Assembly: GCF_006439015.1 (NCBI RefSeq) | Contig: NZ_RCZG01000005.1 | Span: 124,001 to 188,000 of the forward strand | Source of the DNA: Mycolicibacterium hodleri | GTDB taxonomy: Bacteria > Actinomycetota > Actinomycetes > Mycobacteriales > Mycobacteriaceae | DNA length: 64,000 nt | Direction of reading: 5' to 3' | Shown: piece after piece, positions 16,908 to 25,432 of the stretch | Numbering within the stretch: the stretch's first letter is position 1 | Layout of the letters: each line of letters starts with the position of its first letter | Program-made: the position numbers and the translations under genes | The notes under the pieces: model-generated | What the model saw: only the letters and a program-made list of their open reading frames with translations | What the model was told of the DNA's origin: nothing | Database searches by the model: none

Positions 16908-17191
16908 GCCCGTCGCAAAGCGGGATCGGCTCGGCGATCAACAATGCCGTGTCCCGGATCGCTGGGCTAATCGCCATCGCGTTCACCGGGCTCATCGCCG
17001 CCGGCGCGTTGGATTACGGCAGCTTCCGCCGACTGGCCGTCGTCACAGCCGCGCTGTTCGTGGCCGGCGACCTCGTCGCTGCACTCGGTATCCGCAACCC
17101 GGCGCATCGCGCGGAATCGGTTGCGCCCCAAGCGATGGCGCAGTGCCGCGGCCGGATCACCGCACCTCCGGTCGGGCCGCTGACACGGTAG
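16908..17191 (+). pseudogene. MFS drug-efflux transporter, C-terminal fragment
   Basis: Reads QSGIGSAINNAVSRIAGLIA, then IAFTGLIAAGALDYGSFRRL and VVTAALFVAGDLVAALGIRN. This is the end of an EmrB/QacA-type (14-TM) transporter (SGI-S-INNAVSR--GLLAIA, FR---, AA-G---A--GIRNP). The other twelve or so helices are absent, so it is a remnant. The bases between 16715 and 16908 are not recognisable. Confidence 0.7.
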
Positions 17192-17240
17192 CTCGCACTC
17201 AGTCGTCCCCGGCCGGCCCGAATTGTCTGTCCGACCGCTG

Positions 17241-17558
17241 TCAAAAGTCGGGGCTGGCTAGGCGAGTCACGAGCTCGGACGCCACGACCGTCCACACCTG
17301 CTCACCTTCTTCACCATCTTCAAATTCGAAGATCTTTGTTGTGTCTTGCACAGTATCGATTTTTCGGACGATCACCTCCGAACGAATTCGCACGACAGTG
17401 ATCCACGCAGTGCCCGAGGGGTTTTGGATCCTGTCGCCGACTCGAATACAGGAGGCAGGGACCTGTTCGGCTTCTCTCATATTGCCAAAAGCATACTGCT
17501 CGCCGACGCTGATCTGAACGACGACGCAGAGTTCACGACCGAGGCGGGCGGAAAGCAA
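17241..17558 (-). CDS. Small hypothetical protein
   Basis: A 105-residue frame (TTG start at 17558); an ATG at residue 27 (17480) would give MREAEQVPASCIRVGDRI and 79 residues and is perhaps more likely. The C-terminal part is strongly charged with beta-like strands (AWITVVRIRSEVIVRKIDTV, then KIFEFEDGEEGEQVWTVVAS). No known family. It sits in a low-gene, repeat-rich stretch with lower GC than its neighbours, as expected for acquired DNA. Confidence 0.5.
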   Translation of the reverse strand: MLSARLGRELCVVVQISVGEQYAFGNMREAEQVPASCIRVGDRIQNPSGTAWITVVRIRSEVIVRKIDTVQDTTKIFEFEDGEEGEQVWTVVASELVTRLASPDF

Positions 17559-17559
17559 G

Positions 17560-17583
17560 CCGATCCGGCAAGACGTTGAGAGT
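17560..17583. repeat. Right arm of the palindromic repeat family
   Basis: Differs from the right arm at about 180-206 by only a few bases (CCGATCCGG then AAGA(C/T)GTTGAGAGT). No left arm lies beside it. Confidence 0.55.
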
Positions 17584-17678
17584 CGTATTCACGACAAAGC
17601 ACGCGACGGAACCGCCAAATATACTGAGACAATCTTGCGCGCTGCCGTCTCAAACAAAGTGACGGTAGCCAGCAATGA

Positions 17679-17705
17679 GCCGCCAACTCTACTGAGACCG
17701 GACAC
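17679..17705. repeat. Dispersed element-end-like repeat, copy 2
   Basis: CCGCCAACTCTACTGAGACC then GGACAC, the partner of 13176-13201. Confidence 0.4.
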
Positions 17706-17724
17706 ATGGAACGTCCGAGTGACA

Positions 17725-17759
17725 CTCACCGTCGCACCGGGTCAATTTGTCCAAAGCGC
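17725..17759. repeat. Dispersed repeat, copy 2 (GTCAATTTGTCCAAAGCGC)
   Basis: Partner of 8005-8040, same orientation, ending in the shared TTGTCCAAAGCGC. Confidence 0.5.
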
Positions 17760-18159
17760 ACCGACATCAAACCGAATTTTAGAGAGTTGCCAGACTGCAT
17801 GACCCGTGACGTGGACAAGCGGCGAACGAACTGTTGCTCTCGACGATGCGGCCTCTGCAACCATCGATGCTCGGCGTCGGAGTGTCGGTCCAGAATCGAG
17901 ACGGATTAAAACGGTTGCACCGCAACAGATTTACTCTGACTTGGTCCAGCTCGGGCACCCAGCAATGTTCGATCTTGCCGACCTAACCTCCGGAGACCGA
18001 ATCCAGCGCCACTCCCGTCCGCGATAATCCAGCAGGCGCAAGATCCACCCACGTATTCCTCACTGTGACAAATTGAGTGTTAAAGGTGCTGCACTGCAGT
18101 CGATCTCGCAATCAATGCCCACGACTTAGCCATAGCGGCCGACTTATCCGCTGCCGCAT

Positions 18160-18342
18160 CTACAGCTCGAGAACGATACGGACCGCGGCATTGACTCGGC
18201 AAATCTCTTCTCGACTTAGGTAGCCGACGCTTGGACCCAGGCGGGCGGGGTCGTCAGACTGAACGACCACGGCAAATCGTGTGCCAGACTGTTCGTGTCC
18301 GCGGGTGCCGCGCGGCGCCATGCGGTGCACCTCACCACGCAC
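18160..18342 (-). pseudogene. MazF-like toxin with its middle deleted in frame
   Basis: Begins GTG at 18342, overlapping the antitoxin stop, and encodes 60 residues. The first 31 are the normal MazF start (VRGEVHRMAPRGTRGHEQSG then TRFAVVVQSDD). The rest, ARLGPSVGYLSREEICRVNA and AVRIVLEL, is the normal MazF C-terminus (LG-VG-LS--EM--ID-A----L-L). About 50 central residues, including the RNA-binding loop and core strands, are missing, yet the frame is kept. It is almost certainly inactive as a nuclease. Confidence 0.72.
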
Positions 18343-18568
18343 GCAAAGTCTCCATATCGCGAAGAACTTGCGCGGCCGCGGCGCGATCCACTTCGTCGTC
18401 GGCCAGCGCTTCGCCTTCTGCCCGAATACGTCCGGCAGCCTTCGGTCGAGCTGCGTCGATGAGTGCTGGGGGGACCGCCGCGGACACGGGCGTGCCATCA
18501 CTGGTCAGCGCCTCAATCGCCCGCCACGCGTCATCATCGGGCCGAAATGTGATCGTGTCAGCCATCAA
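18332..18568 (-). CDS. Antitoxin-like protein paired with the shortened MazF
   Basis: A 78-residue protein (ATG at 18568 or 18565). Features: MADTITFRPDDDAWRAIEAL, a ribbon-helix-helix-like start, then an acidic helical tail (AEGEALADDEVDRAAAAQVL, RDMETLRAW). The stop overlaps the GTG of the toxin remnant, as in normal toxin-antitoxin operons. With the toxin damaged, this antitoxin may persist only as a relic or as an anti-toxin for related MazF proteins. Confidence 0.7.
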   Translation of the reverse strand: MMADTITFRPDDDAWRAIEALTSDGTPVSAAVPPALIDAARPKAAGRIRAEGEALADDEVDRAAAAQVLRDMETLRAW

Positions 18569-18990
18569 GCAGGCGTACTACGAAATGTAAGACATTGCCT
18601 ATAGTGGGGTTTCGCCTCACTCCCCCGGCGTCGGTGGCCAGGCTTGGGCTCATGGATAACTGTCATCATCCGCGAGCGCCTCGGCGGCCGGACCGGAATG
18701 GCCTTCCCCCGACCCGCGGTGTCGGCCCAACCTTGATCCCGCGCTCGCGAGGTACCGTCTGACGCTTCGGCACGCCGATCGACACCAACCGACCCAACCG
18801 GACTTCTGCGGAAACCTGGACTTTTACCATCAAGGATCGAGTACAAACGAAGTTGAATACCACGATGGCCGAACTGCAACGGATCCGCGACGCCGACCCG
18901 TACCGAGAACTCGACCCCACGGCATGGCACTCGGCCGTCATGCCCTCCGGAAGCTGACTAGAGCGAGCGTGCAGCGGAAAGCGAGACGAG
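18569..18990. other. Gene-poor stretch; possible C-terminal gene scrap
   Basis: A plus-strand frame at about 18800-18957 reads AETWTFTIKDRVQTKLNTTM, then AELQRIRDADPYRELDPTAW and stops at TGA 18957. It looks like a genuine protein tail with no start and no family I recognise. Nothing else is seen. The promoter of the following catabolic operon must lie before 18991. Confidence 0.35.
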
Positions 18991-19497
18991 ATGGACCGCG
19001 ATGAACTGGCGGAGTTGAAGGTTCGTCTGTGCCGCCTCGAGGACGAGTCGGCCATCAATCGACTGATCATGTCGTATGGGCCGGCGGCCGATGCGGGACT
19101 CACCACGGTCGCCGGCCAATTGTGGTCCAGCGACGGCGAATACGACTGGGACGCCAATGGCACGCCGTACGCGGGTAGTGCAGGCGTCGACGCGATGCTG
19201 CAGGGCAATCGCCACCAGAGCCTCATCAACGCGGGCATCGGGCACTTCGCGGGGCCGCTTCTCATCGACCTCGACGGCGACTCCGCAACCGCGCTCAACT
19301 ACTCCATGATCATGCGTCGAGAGGGCGAACGCTTCTATCTCTGGCGCGTGAGCGCGGTTCGATGGGATCTCACCCGATCGGAATCGGGCTGGCGGGTCCG
19401 ACGGCGCACCAATCGACTCCTCGACGAAACCGGCGTAGGCCGTCAACTCTTCGGCGACGCCTTGAACGAATTATTCGTCGAGGCTGTCGACACATGA
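18991..19497 (+). CDS. SnoaL-like / NTF2-fold protein
   Basis: A 168-residue protein of the SnoaL-like group. Start MDRDELAELKVRLCRLEDES, then AINRLIMSYGPAADAG and WSSDGEYDWD (the usual loss-of-function-tolerant pocket), HFAGPLLIDLDGDSATALNY and WRVSAVRWDLTRSESGWRVR. Members are small cyclases, dehydratases or isomerases in steroid and aromatic catabolism, or binding proteins. The stop overlaps the SDR start (ATGA), so it begins an operon with the SDR and LLM enzymes. Confidence 0.82.
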   Translation: MDRDELAELKVRLCRLEDESAINRLIMSYGPAADAGLTTVAGQLWSSDGEYDWDANGTPYAGSAGVDAMLQGNRHQSLINAGIGHFAGPLLIDLDGDSATALNYSMIMRREGERFYLWRVSAVRWDLTRSESGWRVRRRTNRLLDETGVGRQLFGDALNELFVEAVDT

Positions 19498-20279
19498 ACG
19501 GCGGCCGATTGGCAGGCAAGGTCGCGATCATCACGGGCGCCAGCACCGGACTCGGTCCGGTCATGGCGGCGATGTTCGTCCGGGAGGGTGCCCGCGTGTT
19601 ACTCGCCGCGCGTCGCGAAGACCTCGTCGCGCAAGCGGCCGCCGACGCCGGCCCTGGCGCGATCGCCATGCGTGCCGACGTCACCGATGAGGACGACGTG
19701 GCGGCCATGGTGTCGCGGGCGATCGACGAGTTCGGTCACGTGGACGTCATGTGCAACAACGCCGCTGCGGCCGGCAAGGACCTCTTCATTTGGGAACAGA
19801 CGCTGGAGAACTGGAACTCGACGATCGCGATCGATGCCACGGCGGCGATGCTCTGCACCCGCGAAGTCGTGAAACAGTCGATGTTGGACCGCCGCTCCGG
19901 CGTGATCCTCAACTTCTCCTCCACCGCGGGATACCAGGGCGTGCCCCGCAAGACCCACTACGTCACCGCGAAGGCCTCATTGCGCGCCTTCACCAAGGCC
20001 GTCGCGCTGGAGGTCGGTGAGTACGGCATCCGCTGCAACTGCATCGTTCCGGGTGGCATCGACACCGAACTCTGGCGAAACTGGGTCAGGCGAACTGCGA
20101 CCGAGCAGGGCGTCGAGTACGAAGCCCATCGAGCCAAGCTACTGAAAGGCGTTGCACTGCGCGATATCTCGACTCCGGCGGATATCGCCAACATGGCCAT
20201 TTTTCTCGCCAGCGACGAAAGCCGGACGATCACGGGGCAGTCGATTCCCGTGGATGCCGGCGGCTATATGCAGGGCTGA
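19494..20279 (+). CDS. Short-chain dehydrogenase/reductase
   Basis: A 261-residue classical SDR. ATG at 19494 overlaps the upstream stop. Cofactor motif VAIITGASTGLGPVMAAM, NNAAAAG for the NNAG motif, catalytic Ser in ILNFSSTAGYQG and the YxxxK pair in HYVTAKASLRAF. The tail SRTITGQSIPVDAGGYMQG is typical. It would interconvert an alcohol and ketone with NAD(P)H. Three bases separate it from the LLM gene; the substrate is unknown but probably a lipid, steroid or terpenoid alcohol. Confidence 0.92.
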   Translation: MNGGRLAGKVAIITGASTGLGPVMAAMFVREGARVLLAARREDLVAQAAADAGPGAIAMRADVTDEDDVAAMVSRAIDEFGHVDVMCNNAAAAGKDLFIWEQTLENWNSTIAIDATAAMLCTREVVKQSMLDRRSGVILNFSSTAGYQGVPRKTHYVTAKASLRAFTKAVALEVGEYGIRCNCIVPGGIDTELWRNWVRRTATEQGVEYEAHRAKLLKGVALRDISTPADIANMAIFLASDESRTITGQSIPVDAGGYMQG

Positions 20280-20282
20280 GGA

Positions 20283-21152
20283 GTGACGCCGAAACTGTCG
20301 ATCGTTACGCCGGTGGTGTCGATGAATCCGGGCGCCCACGGGCCCTGGGAGGTGGACGCGACGATCGAGGACGTTGCCCTGGTCGCCGAGACCGCCGACC
20401 GCCTCGGTTACCACCACCTCACCTGCAGCGAGCACATCGCCCTTCCCGCAACGGAACTCGACCGCCGCGGGGCGCGCTACTGGGACCCGCTGGCGACCCT
20501 CGGTTATCTCGCTGCCCGAACTCACCGGATTCGGCTCGCGACCCACGTCCTCGTGCTTGCTTATCACCACCCGCTGGAGATCGCGAAGCGGTACGGCACC
20601 CTGGATCTAGTCAGCAATGGCCGATTGATCCTCGGGGTCGGCGTTGGAACGCTCAGAGAGGAGTTCGACCTCCTCGGCGCTCCGTACGATGACCGAGGCC
20701 CACGCGGTGACGACGCGATGCGGGCCCTGCGCGCTTCCCTGTCAAATTCCGAACCGGCGTACCACGGCGACTTCTACGACTTCGAGGGCATGGTCGTCGA
20801 CCCGTGCTCCGTCCAGGAACACGTGCCCATCTGGAGCGGTGGGCGCACCCTGCGATCATTGCGCCGTGCCGCCTCGCTCGCAGACGGCTGGACTCCGTTC
20901 GCCGTGACGCCCGAACGAGCCAGTGAGTGGCTTGCCCGAGTCAAGTTGCCCAAGGACTTCGATGTCGTGCTTCCGCCTGTGGCACAACTGGATCCGATCC
21001 GGGAGCCAGGGCGGGCAGAAGAAATTCTCGCCGCGACCGAAGCCGCTGGTGCGACAATCGTGACCGTCGGGCGTGCTCATGACACCCTCGCCGAATATCT
21101 CGACTACCTGGAAGCAGTTGCCGCGGTGCGCGCCAGCATGAGCTCGACCTAG
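20283..21152 (+). CDS. LLM-class F420-dependent oxidoreductase
   Basis: A 289-residue luciferase-fold enzyme, GTG start at 20283. Features: LGYHHLTCSEHIALPATELD, THRIRLATHVLVLAYHHPLE, KRYGTLDLVSNGRLILGVGV and GTLREEFDLLG. The GRLILGVGVGT loop is the usual phosphate/F420 site of mycobacterial LLM enzymes; coenzyme F420 is more likely than FMN by genus, but this is inference. It is the third gene of the SnoaL-SDR-LLM operon. Confidence 0.88.
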   Translation: MTPKLSIVTPVVSMNPGAHGPWEVDATIEDVALVAETADRLGYHHLTCSEHIALPATELDRRGARYWDPLATLGYLAARTHRIRLATHVLVLAYHHPLEIAKRYGTLDLVSNGRLILGVGVGTLREEFDLLGAPYDDRGPRGDDAMRALRASLSNSEPAYHGDFYDFEGMVVDPCSVQEHVPIWSGGRTLRSLRRAASLADGWTPFAVTPERASEWLARVKLPKDFDVVLPPVAQLDPIREPGRAEEILAATEAAGATIVTVGRAHDTLAEYLDYLEAVAAVRASMSST

Positions 21153-21336
21153 TTTCTCTACTGATCGATGGGCTCCAGGAAGGCATCCCGTGAATTCGGA
21201 CCCGGCGCGATCCGAGGAACTGCGACGACAGCGGTATGGCGGTGTATGTGAGCAAGTCGAGAGGCAAGCTGTCAGCTTGTCGATCATGCGTCTGATTCCG
21301 CGACGACTACCTGCCACGAAGCCTTAGTCTCCCCCG

Positions 21337-23031
21337 ATGTCGGAAATGAGCCCCGTCGCCGAGTTCGATTTCGTCATCGTGGGAGCAGGCAGTGCGGGCT
21401 GCCTGCTCGCCAACCGTCTCAGCGCCAACCCTGATCACCGCGTGCTCTTGGTTGAGGCCGGCGGCAAGGACGACTGGTTCTGGATCAAGGTCCCGGTGGG
21501 CTACCTGTACACGATTGCCAACCCCCGCACGGACTGGTGCTTCACGACCGAGGCTGACCCAGGTCTGGCCGGCCGCAGCATTCACTACGCACGCGGCCGC
21601 GTGATCGGCGGCAGCTCGTCGATCAATGCGATGATCCACATGCGCGGACAGGCAAGCGATTACGACCTGTGGGCGCAGGCCACCGGTGACGATCGCTGGC
21701 TTTGGGGTGGCCCGGACGGTGCCGGCGAGACACTGGCGATCTACAAGGAGATGGAAGACTACTTCGGCGGAGCCGACGACTGGCACGGCGCCGGTGGTGA
21801 GATTGCCGTCGAGCGGCCGCGGGTGCGCTGGAAGATCCTGGACGCCTGGCAGACCGCCGCTGCACAGGTGGGCATTGCCTCGATCGACGAGTTCAACCGA
21901 GGCGACAACGCCGGCAGTGCGTACTTTCACGTCAACCAACGGCGTGGCCGTCGCTGGTCGATGGCCGATGCCTTCTTGCATCCCGTCGCCCAACGACCAA
22001 ATCTCACCATCTACACCCACACCCAGGCCGTGAAGCTGCTGATGGACGATCAGGTCCACGAAGAGCAGCGTCACGGTGCCTGGATCACAGCTCAGCGCCG
22101 CGCCACCGGGGTGCGGCTGCTCAACGATGGCCAGATCATCGACGTCCAGGCCCGCCGGGAAGTAATCCTGAGCGCCGGAGCGATTGGGTCGCCGCATCTC
22201 ATGCAGGCCTCGGGCCTGGGCCCGGCCGCGCTTCTCGCCCAGCATCAGGTGCCGGTGGTCGTCGATCTGCCGGGCGTGGGCGAAAATCTCCAGGACCACC
22301 TGCAGCTGCGAACGGTTTACCGGGTGCGGGGCGCCCGGACCGTCAGCACGCTGTACCGCAATTGGATCACCCGCGCAGGCATGGGACTTCAGTACCTGCT
22401 GCTGCGCTCAGGACCCATGACCATGCCGCCCTCCACGCTGGGCGCTTTCGCCAAGAGCGACCCCACGCTGGCCAGTCCCGATTTGGAGTGGCACGTGCAG
22501 CCCTTGTCTCTACCCAGGTTCGGCGAACCGCTACATCCTTTCGGAGCGATCACTCCCTCCGTGTGCAATCTGCGCCCCAGCTCGCGTGGCCACGTGCGCA
22601 TAGCCAGCGCAGATCCACTGACCTTCCCCAAGATCTCCTGCAACTACCTGTCCACTGACACTGATCGTCAAGCCGCCGTGCGCGGCTTGACGATGACCCG
22701 GCAGATTATGGCGGCGCCGTCCCTGGCCCGGTACTGCCCAGAAGAGTTGCTTCCCGGCCCGCAACTGGTGAGCGACGAAGATCTCCTGCAGGCGGCCCGT
22801 GAGCTTGGGACGACCATCTTTCATCCGGTGGGCACCTGTGCGATGGGAGCCTTTGACACCCAAGGTCTTCCGCGGTCGACCGCGACGGTGCTCGACACCG
22901 ACTGTCGCGTATACCGCGTCGCCGGCCTTCGAGTGGTCGATGCTTCGGCGATGCCCACCATCACGTCCGGGAACACCAACGCGCCGGTCATGCTGATCGC
23001 AGAACGCGCAGCGCAGGCGATCCTGGAATGA
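21337..23031 (+). CDS. GMC-family FAD oxidoreductase (choline dehydrogenase type)
   Basis: A 564-residue protein. FAD Rossmann motif FVIVGAGSAGCLLANRLSAN with VLLVEAGG; GMC signature 1 in ARGRVIGGSSSINAMIHMRG; signature 2 in ILSAGAIGSPHLMQASGLGP; the C-terminal catalytic His in TTIFHPVGTCAMG and the Asn/His region DASAMPTITSGNTNAPVMLI. It oxidises an alcohol to an aldehyde with FAD; the electron acceptor is not visible. A gap of 184 bases separates it from the LLM gene, so it may have its own promoter. Confidence 0.92.
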   Translation: MSEMSPVAEFDFVIVGAGSAGCLLANRLSANPDHRVLLVEAGGKDDWFWIKVPVGYLYTIANPRTDWCFTTEADPGLAGRSIHYARGRVIGGSSSINAMIHMRGQASDYDLWAQATGDDRWLWGGPDGAGETLAIYKEMEDYFGGADDWHGAGGEIAVERPRVRWKILDAWQTAAAQVGIASIDEFNRGDNAGSAYFHVNQRRGRRWSMADAFLHPVAQRPNLTIYTHTQAVKLLMDDQVHEEQRHGAWITAQRRATGVRLLNDGQIIDVQARREVILSAGAIGSPHLMQASGLGPAALLAQHQVPVVVDLPGVGENLQDHLQLRTVYRVRGARTVSTLYRNWITRAGMGLQYLLLRSGPMTMPPSTLGAFAKSDPTLASPDLEWHVQPLSLPRFGEPLHPFGAITPSVCNLRPSSRGHVRIASADPLTFPKISCNYLSTDTDRQAAVRGLTMTRQIMAAPSLARYCPEELLPGPQLVSDEDLLQAARELGTTIFHPVGTCAMGAFDTQGLPRSTATVLDTDCRVYRVAGLRVVDASAMPTITSGNTNAPVMLIAERAAQAILE

Positions 23032-23123
23032 GTCGGTCACTACCGAGTGGTGCCGATTCGGAATAACCTCGCGCCAGGTGAACTTGGCTCAGGAGTCGCA
23101 CCTTCCCCGACTCAGGAGCATCC

Positions 23124-23933
23124 ATGACCCGTCCCGTCCGCGTTGCCGTACAGATCCAGCCCGGCGGCACACCCGAGTACCGCACATGGCGCGACGCCAT
23201 CCTGGCCGCCGACGACCTCGGCGTCGACGTGATCTTCGGCTACGACCACTTCCACCGCCCGGCGATGGAGGGCATCGTCGACGGCAAGCCCGTCCTGTTC
23301 GACGAGCAGCCCGACGTCGCCAACTTCGAGGGCTGGACCGCGCTCGCGTCATGGGGCGAGATCACCTCACACGCCGAGATCGGGCTCCTCGTTACCGGCG
23401 TCGGCTACCGCAACGCGGACCTGCTCGCTGACATGGCGCGCACCGTCGACCACATCAGCGGCGGCCGGCTCATCCTCGGCCTCGGCGCGGGGTGGTACGA
23501 AAAGGATTACACGACTTACGGTTACGACTTCGGCACCTTCGGCTCCCGCTTCGATCTGTTCGACGAGAGCCTGATCCGCATCGAGAACCGGCTCGCTGCA
23601 CTGATTCCGCCACCCGTGCGCAAGCTACCGATCCTCATCGGCGGCACGGGGCCCAAGCGCTCGCTGCCCGCCGTTGCCCGGCACGCTGATATCTGGCACG
23701 CGTTCCAAGACTTGGACGCCTTCCGCAGGTCCAGCGATCGCGTCGATGAGCTGGCGGCGACGTTCGGCCGCAACGGGGCCGAGATCGAACGCTCGACGCT
23801 ATGGGAGAACGCCGACAGCGCCGATGCCTTCCGTGAAGCAGGTGTCACTTTGTTTCAGACCGAACTCACTTCAGACGACGGTTACGATTTCACGTCGCTC
23901 AAGCGGGTGCTCACATGGCGGGACCACGGGTGA
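23124..23933 (+). CDS. LLM-class F420-dependent oxidoreductase
   Basis: A 269-residue luciferase-fold protein. RVAVQIQPGGTPEYRTWRDA, DDLGVDVIFGYDHFHRPAME, IGLLVTGVGYRNADLLADMA, HISGGRLILGLGAGWYEKDY and RKLPILIGGTGPKRSLPAVA match the mycobacterial F420 LLM groups (the GGRLILGLGAGW motif). ATG at 23124 with AGGAGC just upstream. It closes the catabolic block. The substrate cannot be inferred. Confidence 0.88.
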   Translation: MTRPVRVAVQIQPGGTPEYRTWRDAILAADDLGVDVIFGYDHFHRPAMEGIVDGKPVLFDEQPDVANFEGWTALASWGEITSHAEIGLLVTGVGYRNADLLADMARTVDHISGGRLILGLGAGWYEKDYTTYGYDFGTFGSRFDLFDESLIRIENRLAALIPPPVRKLPILIGGTGPKRSLPAVARHADIWHAFQDLDAFRRSSDRVDELAATFGRNGAEIERSTLWENADSADAFREAGVTLFQTELTSDDGYDFTSLKRVLTWRDHG

Positions 23934-24333
23934 CCACGGTCGCTGTACCGAGAAGACGCTACTTACCCTGAGCTGCAACGCTCGACCCGTCGACGGTGGG
24001 GACGTCTAACGCCGGAGACGATGGCCGATGCCCGAAGGTGTTGGTGGAACACTCCATCACCGCCGACATCACCGCCGACCGGCTCGTCGACGAACTCGAG
24101 CCGGTGGTCGCTGCGGCCGATGGGCCACCATTGTGCTGCGGATGGGCAACGGTCCTGAGTTGGGTTCTCAGATACTGCAGCGGTTCTGCGTGAACGGGTC
24201 GTTCTGTCTTGCTTTTCGTATGGAAGGAATGCCTCAACCGCACTACCTCTGATCCCGATTCGGCGCAGCGCAGACTGGGCACCCACACGGAGACAGTCCG
24301 GCGGGACGAACCCGGCGGGACGATGAGGAGGAC
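23934..24333. other. Gene-free stretch with a transposase scrap
   Basis: Contains the IS3-like remnant at 24041-24180 and otherwise no gene. Long open frames on the minus strand are compositional. Confidence 0.45.
24041..24180 (+). pseudogene. IS3-family transposase remnant
   Basis: One frame reads LVEHSITADITADRLVDELE then PVVAAADGPP; a shift leads to ATIVLRMGNGPELGSQILQR. This matches the IS3 orfB catalytic core (RSITA-----ELD-L---RG-P-VLR-DNGPE). The second catalytic Asp of DNGPE is replaced by Gly (MGNGPE), and both ends are missing. A dead fragment. Confidence 0.5.
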
Positions 24334-24489
24334 ATGCACATGACGATGCCAAGTGACGCCGCGGACGCGATCGAGTCCAAGGGGCCCAACGAAGGGCCAC
24401 GCGACCATCAAGGTGTTGATACCGACCACACGGCCTACGTAGACGAAGACAATGTTCCCCACCCCGGCGACGCCAACGAGGCCGGCTGA
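24334..24489 (+). CDS. Small acidic protein of unknown function
   Basis: A 51-residue frame, ATG at 24334 (MHMTMPSDAADAIESKG...), with alternative ATGs at 24340 and 24346 and a GAGGAGGAC ribosome site at 24325-24333. The peptide is rich in Asp/Glu and His with no hydrophobic core (GPRDHQGVDTDHTAYVDEDN, VPHPGDANEAG), so probably disordered. The good ribosome site and clean stop support a real small gene. Function unknown. Confidence 0.55.
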   Translation: MHMTMPSDAADAIESKGPNEGPRDHQGVDTDHTAYVDEDNVPHPGDANEAG

Positions 24490-24656
24490 CTTCGGGTAGC
24501 AACACTGCCAACCTGCGAGCGAAGCCGTTGCGAAAGTCAGGCATTAACGGGTTTGAGCCGAGTGGGATGGACGCACCCGGAAAGCAGCCCGGATGACGGC
24601 AAATGGCCATCTCCTGCAACTCGCCGAGAGGCGGTACCCGTCCAGCCAGGCCCCTG

Positions 24657-25142
24657 TCACGCGTCGTTCTGCACACCGGTGGCGGCGACCAATGCGGAGT
24701 CCGGTTTGAGCAAGATCCGATAGAAGGCCTGGTGTTCTCCCTTGGTGCTGCTCAGCTCCCCCACATCGATGAACCCCGCCGTGGCCGCGAACCGTCGACT
24801 ACGCACATTCCACGACTGAATGACCGCGCGCAACGGTCGCCCGGGATGTCGGCTGTTGAGGTATTCGAGTACTGCTTTCCCGAAGGCCTGCCCGTTCCCT
24901 CGGCCGACCAGGCAAGAATCCATCCCAACCCCCACATCGAGGATGTTCGGATCCGCGTTCAGTCCAGGTACGCGGGCTGCAGAGTCCACGCAGAGGAATC
25001 CGATCAGGTTGTCGTCGCCATCGGTAACCGCTCGGTACAGGTCGAGTTCGTCCACGATGTCGGTCGGTGAGTGGAGGTCATAGACAGACCACCGACCCGG
25101 GTAATGCCAGCCAGATATCTGCACGGCATCGTCGGGGGTCAT
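24657..25142 (-). CDS. GNAT-family acetyltransferase
   Basis: A 161-residue protein with its ATG at 25142 overlapping the upstream stop. Start MTPDDAVQISGWHYPGRWSV is a typical GNAT N-terminus; middle YRAVTDGDDNLIGFLCVDSA; acetyl-CoA site DVGVGMDSCLVGRGNGQAFG with the RGNG loop; tail SWNVRSRRFAATAGFIDVGE. It would transfer an acetyl group from acetyl-CoA to an amine, substrate unknown. It is coupled to a shorter GNAT-like frame upstream. Confidence 0.85.
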   Translation of the reverse strand: MTPDDAVQISGWHYPGRWSVYDLHSPTDIVDELDLYRAVTDGDDNLIGFLCVDSAARVPGLNADPNILDVGVGMDSCLVGRGNGQAFGKAVLEYLNSRHPGRPLRAVIQSWNVRSRRFAATAGFIDVGELSSTKGEHQAFYRILLKPDSALVAATGVQNDA

Positions 25143-25336
25143 CGAGCGCACTCGCGCAGTAGTACGCCACCCAGCCCGCGGCCGCGCGTGCCGGGCTCCA
25201 CTGCGATATAGAGCTCCGGCAACGACACTCCAGCCGAGTCGACCCGCAGTGGAGGGTCGTTGCGAAACGTCCACACCGCGCCGACCTGGGGACATTCGGC
25301 AAGTGTGGCAGTCCAAGAGTCGGGTGTCGCCATCAT
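25139..25336 (-). pseudogene. Truncated GNAT-like frame
   Basis: A 65-residue frame from MMATPDSWTATL (ATG at 25336). It contains CPQVGAVWTFRNDPPLRVDS and a complete GNAT motif A, LPELYIAVEPGTRGRGLGGV, then LLRECAR and stops at 25139 where a normal GNAT would continue for about 60 residues. The stop overlaps the next ATG by four bases. It is probably the front half of a GNAT gene cut short, possibly by recombination with its neighbour. An open frame upstream of the ATG is antisense to another gene. Confidence 0.45.
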
Positions 25337-25432
25337 TTCCGGCTCGACCGATGGTGCGATGGTGTCCGCGGATGGAACCCGGCAGGAAGTCTTGAATGCG
25401 TCTGGTGGTCGGCTTCTGGCACCATTGCTGCG

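Larger units (their letters stand above)
17559..18159. other. Gene-free stretch with dispersed repeats
   Basis: Six hundred bases with no supported gene. It contains a right-type arm of the left-edge palindrome family (17560-17583, CGATCCGGCAAGACGTTGAG), the element-end-like repeat 17679-17705, and the second copy of the 8005-8040 repeat at 17725-17759. The three signals within 200 bases tie this area to the 1-14 kb repeats. Confidence 0.55.
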
